DNA of 64,000 bases from Dactylorhiza incarnata (taxonomy: Eukaryota; Streptophyta; Magnoliopsida; Asparagales; Orchidaceae): positions 19,326,001-19,390,000 of the forward strand of contig JAWHQI010000004.1 in NCBI GenBank assembly GCA_033032865.1, in the 5' to 3' direction. This document shows positions 11,328 through 23,264 of this stretch, piece by piece. Within the stretch, counting starts at the first letter, position 1. Each line of letters begins with the position of its first letter. The translations under genes were made by a program, and so were the position numbers. The notes below the pieces were generated by a model that was given only the letters and a program-made list of their open reading frames with translations, did not search any database and was not told the DNA's origin.

Positions 11328-14300
11328 ATGGCTGATCGCCGCAGAGGTCGTCCTTTGCGGTCTCCCAGTGTTCCCCCTTCCGATCACAATCCGTTAGAAG
11401 CGATGGAACGCCGTTTCGAGCTTCGCGTTGAGCAGGCTCTCCGCGAGGCCGCCCGAGCTAGGCAAGATGCTGCCGCTGTTCAGCAAGAGATCGCGCGGTC
11501 TCAGCAAGAGGCCGCTCGAGATCGGCAGGAAGTCGTCCGGACTCAGCAGGAGTCCGCAAAGCAGATCGAGGCCATGAACCAGGTTCTGGCCGCGATCTCC
11601 CAGAAGATCCTTCCTCAATCCTCTCAGATCGCTACCCCTGACCGCATGGCAAGCGGTCACCCTAGTGATCATCCCGTTTTCCAGCCCGCAGCTCCTCAGT
11701 GATCTCAGCATGAGGAGTTCGCCGCCCGTCGTAATTCTTTCCGAGTTGCAGCCCAGGGGACTCCGGCTCAGACCTTGAATTTTGAAGAAGGGTTTGCTTA
11801 CCCTCAAGACCCTCCAGCTCCTTTTCTTCCTCCAGGACCTTCTATTTTTGGGGAGCCATCCCCCTTTACTGATGAGATTCGTCGGGATCCAATTCCCCAT
11901 GGATTCAGAGAGCCCCGTCTTCCTGTGTATACAGGAGAGACCGACCCGATGTGTCATCTCCAAGCCTTTGAATCTGCCGTTGCCCTCAGGACCATTTCAG
12001 ATGGAGTGAGGTGCAAGCTGATGGTTACCTCCTTCGATGGGTCAGCCATGGAATGGTTCTATAAGCTGCCTTGTCAATCTATCTCAAGCTTTGCCGCCTT
12101 GAGGAAAGAGCTCCTCCTGAGGTTCGCCACCGCAAAGAAAAGGAAGAGTGGTCCTGCGACCCTCTTCAAAATTAAGCAAGGGGACAACGAGACTGCAGCG
12201 CATTTCGTTGATCGCTTTCAGAAGGAGATCTTGGGAGTCAGAGACATGGATCCCGAGCTCTATATGGTAGCTTTGATCAGCGGGCTGCAGGAGGGTCCTC
12301 TGAAGTTCAAAGTTACAACCAAGGAGCCTAGCTCCTATCAGGAGCTGATCAGCATTGCCAATCGCTACATAGAAGGGGAGATCAACAACCCCACCTATGT
12401 TAGCAATCTGACCAACAGAGCCACTCAGAAAGGCTATGCAGGGTTCTATCCAGCGGCATCTTCCTTAAAACCTCGGCAAGAGCTTCCACCTCCGGCCCCG
12501 AGAGGTAAGAATTACCGAAACAGCCGCTTCAACCGAGGTAATCAATCCTTCCCACCTCAAAATTCATTTCTTCAAACTCCCGTTACTCCTGCTCCGCAAG
12601 TCACCCCCATCCACCAGATCCAGTACGCTCAACCTCCTCTTCTACCCATTCCTTCACTTTACAATGAATCCCAAGAGTCCTTCACAGACTTTGGTGTTTC
12701 TATGAATGAAGTGCTTCAAATCCTTCAGAAGCAGCCCTTTTTTAAGAGGCCAGCTCCGCTGAATTCGGACCCGAAAACCAGAAACCCTACTCTCTACTGT
12801 GAATATCATAGAGATAGGGGTCATTTGACAGAGGATTGTAGAGCTCTCCGCCTATTTTTAGAGAAACTATTAAAGGAGGGAAAGCTCCGCGATCTCATTC
12901 AAAAGAATGACTCTGCCAAAGCTTCAACCTCCAAGGCCAAGGAGGTAGCAGAAGTTCACTGGGAGTGCGAAGAAGTAGATGATGTTGGCCATCTGGGCAA
13001 CATCGGTTTTCCCAGTGAATGCGTGGACGCTAATGATGAGGGTGCCTTGGGCAACCTATTCTACATCCATGGGGGTGCAGGGCCGGAGTCCTCGAGAAAG
13101 GCAAGTCTGAAGAGGGTTTACCAGTCAGAGGTTGCTGCTACCTCTTCGGCTCCGGTTCGAGGAACGGTCACTTTTGGAGATGAAGATCTTCCTCAGACCG
13201 CGAATCCCTTTGATGATGCAGTCGTCATCAAAGCTGTAATCGAAAATTATACGGTGGAAAAAATTCTAATAGATACAGGGAGCTCAATCAATGTGCTTTT
13301 CAAGCCTGCCTTTGAGGCGTTAAAGACAGGTAAAACCCTCCAATCAACTGAAGGCCCCCTTTATGGTTTTTCAGGAGAAAAGAAAGAAGTTGAAGGGCTC
13401 GTCACCCTCTCCGTGATTCTTGGAGGAATAGTGAGGCTGGTCAAATTTATAGTCGTTGATGCTCCCAGTAGCTACAACGCAATTTTCGGGAGACCCTTTC
13501 TGAACGGGTATCAAGCCATTGTCTCCACTTATCATCAAGCGGTGAAGTTCGCCTTGAATGGCAAACAACATCGAATCAGGAGCGACCCCAGAAAAGCTAG
13601 AGAGTGTTATGTAAAGATGGTCAACACGATCGTGTCTTCTCCACCTCAGGAAGTTATGATGACTGAATCCATTGAAGTTCCCGAACAAGCTCAGGTTGCA
13701 GAAGAAGTGGAGGATGTGAGAGATGGAGTTCGCTTGGAACCTGCCCAAGCAACTCAAGCTATTCAGATCAGCGAGGAAGATAAGAGCAAGAGCCTCTCCA
13801 TCAACGCTGAATTATCTGAGACAGACAAGAGTCAGCTCATCTCTTGTCTTCTGCAAAATTTAGATATCTTCGCTTGGTCGGCAGACGACATGCCCGGAGT
13901 GGATCCGGATGTTGCTTGCCATCATCTCAACATCAGCCCAAACGTCATCCCAATCCAGCAGAAGAAGAGAACTGTTGCAACCACTTTGGCTCAGCCTATC
14001 CGTGAGGAAGTAGAGAAGCTCCTGAGGGCGAAGTTCATCCAGCCGATCCAATATCCTGAGTGGGTGTCAAACGTTGTAATGGTAACAAAGCCAGGTGGAA
14101 AGTGGAGGATGTGTGTCGATTTTACCAAACTCAATAAAGCTTGCCCCAAGGATTGCTATCCCTTGCCTCAGATAGATTCTTTAGTGGATTCTGCGGTAGG
14201 TTATTCTTTTGTGAGTTTTTTAGATGCTTTTTCAGGTTATCACCAAATCAGGATGCATAAACCGGATATACCGCACACTTCGTTTATCACAAATGATGGT

Positions 14301-16952
14301 TGCTTCTGTTATCTCGTGATGCCTTTTGTGTTGAAAAATGCTGGAGCAACTTACCAAAAAATGATGGATACAGTTTTCAAAAGTCAGAAGGCAAGAAACC
14401 TTGAGGTGTATGTCGATGACCTCTTGGTGAAAAGCAAATCCTTCTCCTCTCATCTCAAAGATCTCTCGGAAACTTTTGCAACCCTACGAACCTTCAATAT
14501 GAGGTTGAATCCATTGAAGTGTGTTTTCGGAGCAAACAAAGGTAAATTTTTGGGTCATCTCCTCACTCCAGAAGGGTTAGAACCAAATCCAGACAAGATA
14601 AAAGCTATTTTGGAAATGCCACCTCCGAGAACCCCAAAAGAAGTTCAACAGTTGGGAGGGAGAATGGCGGGCTTGAGTCGATTCATCTCCCGGTCAGGGG
14701 ATAAAGGTGCACCGTTCTTTAAGACTCTCCGGGGAGGAACCAGGTTTGAATGGACTCAAGAGTGTGAAGATGCTTTCAATCAGCTCAAAAAACAGTTGAC
14801 TTCAATTCCTCTACTCCAAAGCCCGCGAGAAGGGGAGGATCTTTTTCTATATTTAGGAGTCGGGGCCGATGCCATAAGCTCTGTTTTGGTTCGAGAAGAG
14901 GGAAAGAAACAATTTCCAGTTTACTACGTAAGCCGAATTCTGAAGAATGCAGAGACCCGCTACCCGATCCTAGAGAAGTTAGCTTTAATGCTCGTAATTT
15001 CAGCAAGAAGATTAAGACCGTACTTTCAAGCTCATACAATTATAGTCGTCACTGACCTTCCATTGAAAAGTGTCTTGGAAAAACCAGAACATTCAGGGAG
15101 GTTGGCAAAGTGGGCAATAGAGCTTAGTGAGTTTGATATGTCCTACGTTCCAAAGGTGGCAATCAAAGCCCAAGTCCTAGCAGATTTCATGGTGGATGCC
15201 AAAGAAGCTGGGTCTCAGAAAGAGGTCGGAGTACCCCTTGCCTGGAAAATTTTCGTTGATGGAGCCTCAGGAAAAAACTCTTCCGGAGCAGGAATTGTCT
15301 TAATCAACCCAAACGGAGTAAGATTGGATCAGGCCCTGAAATTCTACTTTCAAGTAACAAATAATCAGGCAGAGTATGAAGCTTTGCTAGCCGGTATTAA
15401 GTTTGCTAGAGAGCTAGGGATTGATGATGTCAAAGTCTTCACAGATTCTTTAGTGATGGCTTCTCAAGTAAGCGGAGCTTTCGAAACAAGAGACAATATT
15501 TTAAAGCGGTATCTGACTCTGGTAAAAATCGAGGTAGGGAAATTCAAAAGTTTTGCTATTGAACATATTCCCAGAGGTGAGAATATGGAAGCAGATGAGT
15601 TGGCAAAGTTTGGACTTCCCTCGGGAGGAACAACTTCGGAATTGTTCCGCCCAGCAATTGAAGAAGGAGAGGTTATGGAAATTGATCAGCATTCGTCTTG
15701 GATGGATCCATTTGTTCAATATCTTTCAACTGGAGATTTCCATTCAAAAATAAAAGATAGAAAAAGGTTTAAGCGGAAAGCAGCTAACTATTATCTTGTT
15801 GCAGGAATACTTTATAGAAGAACGTTCCTTTCACCATTAGCGCGATGCATTTCGGAAAAAGAGATTCCAGCGGTCCTCCAAGAAGTCCATTCTGGAGAAT
15901 GTGGAAGTCACTCTGGAGCTAGAACTTTGGAGAAAAGAATTCTGAGGCAGGGCTACTTTTGGCCCCAGATGAGGAAGGATGCGGAAAAATTTGCTAAGAA
16001 ATGTGTGAAGTGCCAAAAGTTTGCTCCTCTTCAAAATCAGCCGGCTCAACAACTCAAGTCAATAGCGACTCCGTGGCCGTTTGCAGTTTGGGGAATGGAT
16101 TTGATTGGGCCTTTTCCTATGGCAAGTGGGCAGCGGCGATATATTATAGTCATGATTGACTATTTTAGCAAATGGATAGAGGCAAAAACATTGGCCAAAA
16201 TTACCACTCAAGCCGTGAAAAACTTTATATGGGGAGAGATAGTATGTCGACACGGAATTCCAATGGCAATCATCACGGATAATGGTTCTCAATTCAACAA
16301 TTCAACTCTTATTAGTTTCTGCAAGCAAATTGGCATTGAGCTTCGTTTCGCTTCCGTGCATCATCCTAGAAGCAATGGGCAGGTAGAGGCCGCCAACAAA
16401 CTCATCATAAATCTCTTGAAAAAGAAGGTGGAAAACGTTAGGGGCAACTGGGCAGAACAACTACCTTCCGTCTTATGGGCCTTGAGAACAACTCCGAATT
16501 CTGCTACTGGAGAGACTCCGTTCAAATTATCACACGGTTCCGAAGCCCTTATTCCGGTAGAATTTGAAGTAAAAAGCCCAAGAGTATTATTGGCACAACA
16601 AAATCAAATCGAGTGGATGGAAGGAAATGATGAAGAATTAAAATGCAGCCTTGATTTAATTGAGGAATTGAGAGATACTGCAATCATCAGACAGGAAGAG
16701 GTAAAAAGAAGAATGGCGAGGTTATTCAATAAAAATGTAAGAACCAAAGAATTCGCTGTTGGAGATCTAGTCTTAAAGAAGGTAGATACAGCAGCAAGAG
16801 CTGGTTCAGTTGGAAAGCTTAATCCAAATTGGGCAGGGCCGTTCGTGGTAAAGAATGTGCTTAAAAATGGTGCTTACCATCTCCAAACTTATGAAGGAGA
16901 AGAGTTGCCTCATTCCTGGAGCGGAGATGATCTCAAGCTTTTCTTCTCTTAA
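11328..16952 (+). CDS. Tat Gag-Pol polyprotein with one in-frame TGA
   Basis: One frame of about 1874 codons from the ATG at 11328 (MADRRRGRPLRSP), broken only by a TGA at 11700-11702. Order: basic and Gln/Arg-rich coiled N-terminus, gag, a CCHC-like region (CEYHRDRGHLTEDC), protease (IDTGSS, about residue 649), reverse transcriptase (YVDD, about 1028), RNase H, a second RNase H-like domain (FVDGASGKNSSGAG, about 1311), and integrase with zinc region (H-H-C-C from about 1521) and catalytic D1591, D1651, E1687 (DD35E). Gypsy order (integrase last) and the extra RNase H point to Tat. The TGA lies in CAG-TGA-TCT and could be a CGA mutated by loss of a methylated CpG. It could also be a read-through site; the sequence does not decide. 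All catalytic residues I can check are intact. Confidence 0.93.
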
Positions 16953-18431
16953 ATGTTCGCATCTAATTCACTCATTTCTTGTTCCTCACTCTTTTCTTTC
17001 TTAAACATCACGTAGGTATTACCAAAGCATTTGCAATACAAGTGATGGATGATGAATCTTAAAAATAAATTGATCTCTGAAAAGCCAAAAACCTGTCAAG
17101 TGAGATATCGCCGGATCCTACTATCTTCCCCCTCGACTTGTTAGCTCGACGTGTAATTCTGCCAGGACCACAGATGTCGGGGAGATTTCGAATCTGTGTA
17201 GCAGTAGCTCGCCAAGCTCAAGCGGTGGAAGTTTGGGATACCGGGTCTTTGCTGACATCTGGCACGCCTCAGCGTTTTAAGGAGGTCTAGGTGGCTGGCT
17301 CAGCTCTGTCATGCATTGAAAAGGACATTGTTACAATCTTAATGATCTTTCAGGGAAAGCAATGTCGGTATAGCCTCCGCGGCATGACCACACCTGCCCT
17401 ACCGATCATTTTGATTTGTAACTCTTGAATACTCGTTGAAGCGTGGTTAGGAAAAGGGGCGGCCAGGAACATCTATAACCGTCACCTAATCCTTAGATTG
17501 ACAAATTTGCAGCAAATTCAATAATTCTCCAGAGAAAAACAATGTCGGTATAGCCTCATCGGCATAACCACACCAACCCTGCAAACTTTTTTGAAATTCT
17601 CTTTTTCTATAACCTCAATTATTTCATAATATTGAGATCGGGCGGTCAGATCTTACGAAGACCGCATACTTTCCTCTCTTCAAAGGGTGATCGACATTGT
17701 TCATGATTCATGGCTTGATATTCTCCAGGATCCGAATAAAAGTGATCGCCGGTATCAGTTTTTTCATGATCGCTAGGCGAGATTTTTTCTAAAGAGGCTT
17801 GGTTTTCAGAAATGATTGTTATTGGAAGAAGTCGAGTTGCTTATAGTCATCAGCTATATTTTCTCCAGGATTGGGCAGAAGCGATCGTCAGGCAAGGCTT
17901 TTTTCATAAAAGATTGGAATCGTTATTCAGGAATCTCTTAAATTGTCTTGATAACGATCGGACTGATCATATTGGGATCGCGATCTAAATTGTTCTTATT
18001 CAAAAATTACGTGAGAATGCTCATGATCCTTCAATCCCTATCGCTTGATGGTTGGGTCTTTCCCTCGAAATGGCGGACTGAATATTGTTTAGATCGCCGC
18101 AATGATATTCATAGAGATTCATCTCTTTATAGATTGTCCGATTATTCGAAGATCGCAGAATTATTCTTTTTATACAGTTGGATTTGTCGAATTTCTGATA
18201 GCCATAAATTAGAAACGCCGAAACCTAGAGCATTGAGATCGAATGCTAAATTTATTATGCTATGATCGCATATAATAGAAGTTGTGATCGATTTGCATGA
18301 ATAATATAGCAAAAACAAATACAGAAAAGAATCATTCACGAACAAAAATAACTTTCCATTTATCTCAAAAATTACAATATCGGGCGCGGTCATTAACCGG
18401 CAATTACATCGTTTGTTTGGAAAAGGTAAGT
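16953..18431 (+). other. Tat element 3' non-coding region
   Basis: No convincing gene. It contains a direct repeat about 180 bp apart sharing CAATGTCGGTATAGCCTC (17360 and 17540), each followed by 'GGCATRACCACACC', and many GATCGC motifs. The 3' end of antisense gene 1 lies at its right edge. Confidence 0.6.
17360..17577 (+). repeat. Pair of ~50-bp direct repeats in the Tat 3' region
   Basis: The two copies, starting at 17360 and 17540, share CAATGTCGGTATAGCCTC and a following GGCAT(G/A)ACCACACC. Their intervening sequences differ. Confidence 0.65.
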
Positions 18432-20151
18432 CTAGTTCTTCTGTTTCTTCTTTCGCAGAGATCGCTCCTCTGAAGAAGAAGTTGAACTCTCCGAGGACTC
18501 ACTCTCACTATCAGTCTCCCTCGAACCAGAATCTGAGGCCGCTGCTGAGCTTATTTCCTCGCCAAGAAAAACACTTCCACTAGGGGAAGCGTGATCGTCT
18601 TGACTTTCAACGATCTCGACGGATTCATCTTCAATGGTCTCGGCAGTTTTCGTTCCTTTAACTTTTTTCTTTTCTGCCTCCTCGATCATTTCAGCGATCT
18701 CAGGGAAGAGATCGGCAAACGTCGTATCCCGGAAATCAGCAGTAAGGCCATCCTTTTCACGAAGAATAGCAATTGTTTTGTTCGAGGCATCCCTGACATG
18801 AGTATATAGGGATCTGAGATAGTCGGGATTATGGATATCATATGCGGACTTCTTGAAATTCTGTAAAAGGCAATATATCAGATCGAAGCGGTCAAGGTAA
18901 GTATTTAAAAGTTGCATTTCTTTTGAATACTTACCCCAAAACGATCTTGCAGACGCTCCGCATGCTGCAAGGATGCGCGAAGAGATCGCCCCATGTGGTG
19001 GTTCAGAACCGTGCTTCGGGCGGTCACCTGAGCGCATACATCAGGGAGATCGTCAGTCCTGATCCTCAGTGCTTCATTAGCATTCTTTTTTCCATAAAGG
19101 GCAGAAGTGACCGCGAAAGCATGATTCGAAAACCTCCCTCCCCAAAAAGGAAGATCGGTTGACACTTTCAGAGACTTTCCGGTCTCGCCCCATCTCAGTA
19201 GAGATTTTCCTTTAATGTCCTTTACTTTCTTTCCAAAACCCAATAAGGGAAATGGTCCCTCCTCCAGATCGCCCTCCTCAGCGATCTCTTTCGCTTTCCT
19301 TTGACGATCTTGCTTCAGACGTTTTTCGCGCTGGGTAAGAACTTCCCCACTTGGCGTCACCGGGCCGACCTTTGGGATCGCGAATCCGGCTGTAAGAAGA
19401 AAACAGGTAAGAAATTTCCAAATTCTACTAGAGAGGCCGAAGAAAAAAAAAATTGTTGTTGTAGCTTACTTTCTTCCGGTAAGACCGCAGCAACATCGGG
19501 CCAGATCGCCAGGTAATGATTCAGGTCGAATCGTTTCCCCGCCAGCCATTCCAAAACTGCAAGTTCTTCCTCCGAAACAAATTTTTCTTTTCTAAATATT
19601 TTCTCTGCTCGCGAAGAAGGACGGCTGGCGAGACCGCCGAGATCGCCTTCAAAGATTAGATACCTCTCGGTCCAGAGAGGGATTTTATTTGGAAGATTTA
19701 AAACTTTTATTCCATTACCACTGAGATACAACAATCCTTTGAACTCTTCCTTGTTCAGACCCTCTTTTAAAACCTTTACAGAAAATGTACCTCGGAAGAT
19801 TGACATTGTGAATTTTAACTTCACCGATCTCAAGTAATTGATAAAGACGCTCATCAGACCGATCGAGTTCGGCGGAATCTGGGCGAGAACGAGACCGTAA
19901 TAATTCATCACTTCCAACATTTCCCAAGGGATGGGAATTTGAAGACCATAAGCGAAGTGATCAATCGGGATGACATATTTATCTTCATCCCCAGAGTTCA
20001 AGCCTTCATCTTCGAATGGAATTCTGATCGTAATCTCATCATCGATCTCATATTTTTCAATAAAGGAAGAGTACTCTGTCTCCGAGATTTGACCATATTT
20101 GTGATCGGAGTTCAAGAAGACCGCAGAAGCTTTGGAGCGCGCGGACACCAT
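18432..20151 (-). CDS. Antisense gene 1 of the Tat element, spliced, ~521 aa
   Basis: Three exons on the minus strand: 20151-19470, 19389-18935 and 18860-18432. The introns are 19390-19469 (80 nt, GTAAGC...TTACAG) and 18861-18934 (74 nt, GTAAGT...TTACAG). Both splices keep the frame exactly, giving 1566 nt with stop. The start is the ATG at 20151 (MVSARSKASAVFLNS), 73 bp below a TATA box. Residues about 61-107 (IPIPWEMLEVMNYYGLVLAQ and following) resemble, from memory, the plant 'putative gypsy-type transposon' domain (Transposase_28 family). The C-terminus is an acidic Ser/Glu run followed by RKKKQKN. Antisense frames between pol and the 3' LTR are known in Tat elements; their function is unknown. 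Exon structure is inferred from splice signals and frame, not from transcripts. Confidence 0.8.
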
Positions 20152-20593
20152 TTTATGAGATCGCAGGAGTCAGTAAATTAAAGAATACTCAAGAAGAATA
20201 AAATAATGATCCAGAAGAGAAGCTATTTATAGAAGGAAGGAGATGGTTATGCAATGATAGTACTCCTTGAGATCGCCCTGCAGATTGATCAGACCGCCAA
20301 AAGCTATTTAGACTCGAAGATAACTAATACGCATAAAATTGTCCTCAGATAGATCACATAATCCTTAGTTTTTTAGGGTGTCACCAAATAGCTCGCATGC
20401 AGATCGCAATACACATGATCCACAATAAAAATACTATTAAAAAAGATCGCATATATGAAAGCTAGAGATCGTAAAATGAGTACCACAATACTAAATACCA
20501 TAAAGCAAAACCAAAAAATATCTTACAGACCAGAAATTAACTAAACAGGGTTTTTAAAGAGATCGCTAAATAAAAGAAAGAAGGGTTGCGGTC
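20152..20593 (-). promoter_or_regulatory. Upstream region of antisense gene 1
   Basis: No gene. It lies between the end of antisense gene 2 and the start of gene 1 and holds the gene 1 TATA box plus several AGATCGC/AGACCGC motifs. The gene 2 terminator must also lie here. Confidence 0.6.
20224..20231 (-). promoter_or_regulatory. TATA box of antisense gene 1
   Basis: The minus strand reads TTCTATAAATAGC, 73 bp upstream of the ATG at 20151. The CTATAAATA core equals that of the LTR and of antisense gene 2. Confidence 0.7.
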
Positions 20594-22579
20594 TCATCGC
20601 CTTGGATCCTTTCTCCTTCCAACGAATGCCGCCACATCCTGCATCTTGTTGACCGCAGTCCAGGCAGAAGCTAGGCTGTGATTGGCAACCATGGCAGCCC
20701 TATGGATTTTAGACATTTCGCGGTCTACTTGCTCCATAGGGATTACCACGATTTCCGCCGATCTCTTTTCCGCGAGACCGCTGGAAGTGCCCGCTTTCAT
20801 CGACATTTGAGGCCCGCCCCGGAGATTGGCGATCTCCGCAGCAAGTGCCGCGGCCTTCCCTCTATAATAATCGGCGTCCTTTTCGGCTTTTCGAAGCTTT
20901 TCTTCAAACTCGCCTCGAACCTGCTTTTCTTTGACTTCAAAGCTTGAAAGAATTTGCTTCTCCTTAGCTTCAAAATTCGCGATCTGGATTCGGAGGCGGT
21001 CTTCTAGCATCCTCTCGCGATCTCGCATGACCCTAATGTCGTCAAGCATCGGCTTAAGGAGATCGGCGAACTCTGGAGGAATTGAAACCTTTTTTGGTAT
21101 CTCACCTTCTTCAGAAGCTGAGCTCACAATTTCATCTGCAATCAGGAGAGAAAACGGTCAAAAGTAACCAGCATTTATTATCAAATAGAAAGTAAGGTTT
21201 TCGTGTGAAATACTTGACAGTGTAGAAAGACCGCAGTCAAGTAAGTTCTTTTCAGCATCTTTTGAGACCGCAGCATTGGCGGTCAACAAAAGGCGGTCAG
21301 ATCCTCTTAGGCATTCTAAATTGATTTTTTCTAATTGTCTTTTTCGCGACCGCTCGCCTTCTTTTCTTCTTCTTTTTAATTCAGCATTACTAATAAGAAT
21401 GTCATCAGTTTTGATAATGACAATCTCAGGTCGCTTTCCAGGAGACGCAGGACGGAAAGCAAGTTTGGGAAGTGAATCAATCGGTCTCGCGATCATCTTC
21501 GCCTTACCAGCCTTAATAAAGTCTAACGCAGCTGCGCGGTCTGCCGCCTCCGCATCCAGCTCTTTTTCCGCTTCTAACAAAGCATCGCCGTGATCATTAG
21601 ACGCAGCGGTCTCATTTTTTCCTTTTTTGACCGAGACCGCCTCTCCAGCGATCTTCTTTTTCTTTTCTTTCTTCCTCTTCTTTTTCTCCTTATCCTTCTC
21701 AGCAGCTAGAACTTCCTCTTTTTCTTTCCTTTCTTTCTCCGCGGCCATAGAAATCTTTTCTTTTTCTTTTCTCTCCCACTCTGCTTTGGCGATCTCCTCC
21801 TGCTTTCTTTTCTCTTCTTCTCTCTTCTTTAAATTCTCAGTGATCGCCGCAAGCCTGGCAATCTCATCCTCTTTTACTTTTCTTTCCTCCTCCTTTTTCC
21901 TCTCTTCTTCCTCTTCTTTCTTCTTTCTTTCTTCTTCCTTTCTCCTCTCTTCTTCCTCTTCTCTCTTCTTTCTCTCTTCTTCTTTTCTTTTTTCTTCAGC
22001 AGCTTCTTCCTCGGCGATCACTCTAAGTCGTTCAACCTCAAAAGGATCTGTTGACTGAAATAATCAAGGAAAAAATTAATAAAAGTCAATTTTGAAGTAT
22101 GTATAAAATTTGAAGTATGATTGCTTACGCTTGAAAGATTCTCAACAGGGTTATCTCCAGAAAGATAAGTCTGAAGATCGATGTCGCCGGCGGTCATAAT
22201 TTGTCCAGTTTTCACCCTCTTAGCGATCCGATCAGGAGAACTAGCTTCTTTTCTTTTTAAGTCTCTAGCGGCTTTTTCTTTATCAGCAATCTGACTTCTA
22301 AGATTCTCAGCTGAAGCCTGCACCTGCAACATAGCAGCCCTGATCGACTCCACAGAAGCGGTCTCTCCAGAACAATCGGCAGGTTGATTGACCATTTCCG
22401 AAGTCATCTTAGCAGCAGCTTCTGCGATCGTTAAATCAACAAGGACCTTGGAAGCAGGATCATCTTTTTTCTTTGCTAGAATTGACGGTCTTCTTCGAAA
22501 TAATTTTCTTTGTTTTCGACGCAGATCCTGGCGATTTTCGAGATTGCGCTGATATTTTCATCAAGTCCAAAGCATCCAT
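20594..22579 (-). CDS. Antisense gene 2 of the Tat element, spliced, coiled-coil protein
   Basis: Exons on the minus strand: 22579 (or 22407)-22129, 22054-21214 and 21135-20594. The introns are 22055-22128 (74 nt, GTAAGC...TTTCAG) and 21136-21213 (78 nt, GTATTT...TTGCAG). Both splices preserve the frame. The protein is highly charged. Exon 2 opens with a long Glu/Lys/Arg run (repeats like EEERKKREEE) typical of a coiled coil. Exon 3 has a second coiled-coil-like stretch (RDRERMLEDRLRIQIANFEAK). From the upstream ATG at 22579 (MDALDLMKISAQSRK) the frame is one base out of step, most simply by one extra base in the A6 run at 22465-22470. A downstream ATG at 22407 avoids this. No recognised domain. 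It is probably an accessory protein, function unknown. Confidence 0.72.
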
Positions 22580-22672
22580 CTCAAAGGAAAAATTCTTTCA
22601 CGATCTCAGTAAACAGCGACCGCTCAAGGATCAGGATCTCACAATGGTGTGGAATCTGAAAATCTGGGGTGG

Positions 22673-22680
22673 TATTTATA
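22673..22680 (-). promoter_or_regulatory. TATA box of antisense gene 2
   Basis: The minus strand reads GAGCTATAAATACC, about 95 bp upstream of the ATG at 22579. It lies between gene 2 and the 3' LTR. Confidence 0.68.
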
Positions 22681-22770
22681 GCTCAAGCCACATTTATGAC
22701 AGTCGCGGTCTCGGCGGTCAAAGTTTACATTTTCGAAGTTCCAGCGTAACTTAAAAATGTGCGGGGATTA

Positions 22771-23259
22771 TGTTTGCCCGGAAAGCCCGCGATCTAGTCT
22801 TTACGATGCAAAAAGGTGGTCTCAGCGGTCTTCAGAATCAGTGATCGCGCAGATCGCCAGCCTTCAGCCTGATCAGTTTTCCTATGTTCCAAGCAGCTGA
22901 AGTTGTTCGAGACCGCCAGTCCGAGCGGTCTGGGCTTTTTTCCTGTTTTTACTATTCGCACCCCATTTCACTGCCCCGGCTCTCCTGTATCCCGGGCAGC
23001 CCGTAGTTTTTCAGTTCTGCCCGTTTGGGCAGCCCCCTCGTCTATAAATAGAGGGGTAGGGGTACCAGGAAAAGGACTTTTGGCTCCGAGGCTCCAGCTT
23101 ACAACCTGTGTAAGCGGTCTCATTTTTTTTTTGTGATCGCCTTTTCGTGGTCGTTTTCCTTTTGTTTCAGCATCTTCTGTCTCAGTAACCTACACTTCGT
23201 AGTTTTCTCCCATCCCCTTTTTAGTGTGAATTTTGGAGGTACCATTTTTGGCACCAACA
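22771..23259 (+). mobile_element. Tat element 3' LTR (489 bp)
   Basis: Same length and ends as the 5' LTR, with three visible differences. The polypurine tract upstream is weak (GTGCGGGGATTA). A TATA box lies at 23043-23050. Confidence 0.93.
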
Positions 23260-23264
23260 AATGT
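23260..23264. repeat. Target-site duplication AATGT, right copy
   Basis: It matches 10779-10783. Confidence 0.93.

Larger units (their letters stand above)
10784..23259 (+). mobile_element. Tat-type Ty3/gypsy retrotransposon, 12,476 bp
   Basis: Complete element: two 489-bp LTRs (10784-11272, 22771-23259), a gag-pol frame (11328-16952), a long 3' region with two antisense genes (18432-22579), and a perfect AATGT duplication. I count three differences between the LTRs (a/t, a/g, c/t), so the insertion is recent. Assignment to the Tat lineage rests on a second RNase H-like domain between RNase H and integrase and on the long 3' region with antisense frames, both known Tat traits. Confidence 0.93.

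Noticed and set aside
11394..11963. 189-codon minus-strand frame opposite gag
   Set aside because: It is a shadow of the gag reading frame; low-complexity gag codons keep the opposite strand open.
17948..18265. 105-codon plus-strand frame in the Tat 3' region
   Set aside because: No recognisable domain, start context or promoter. It lies in non-coding sequence next to the better supported antisense gene.
16953..18431. env-like gene downstream of Tat pol
   Set aside because: No sense-strand frame with a signal peptide or membrane anchor is present. The only sizeable genes in the Tat 3' part are antisense.
21627..22058. 143-codon plus-strand Ser/Phe-rich frame
   Set aside because: It is the complement of the Glu/Lys-rich exon of antisense gene 2. 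The composition is an artefact.
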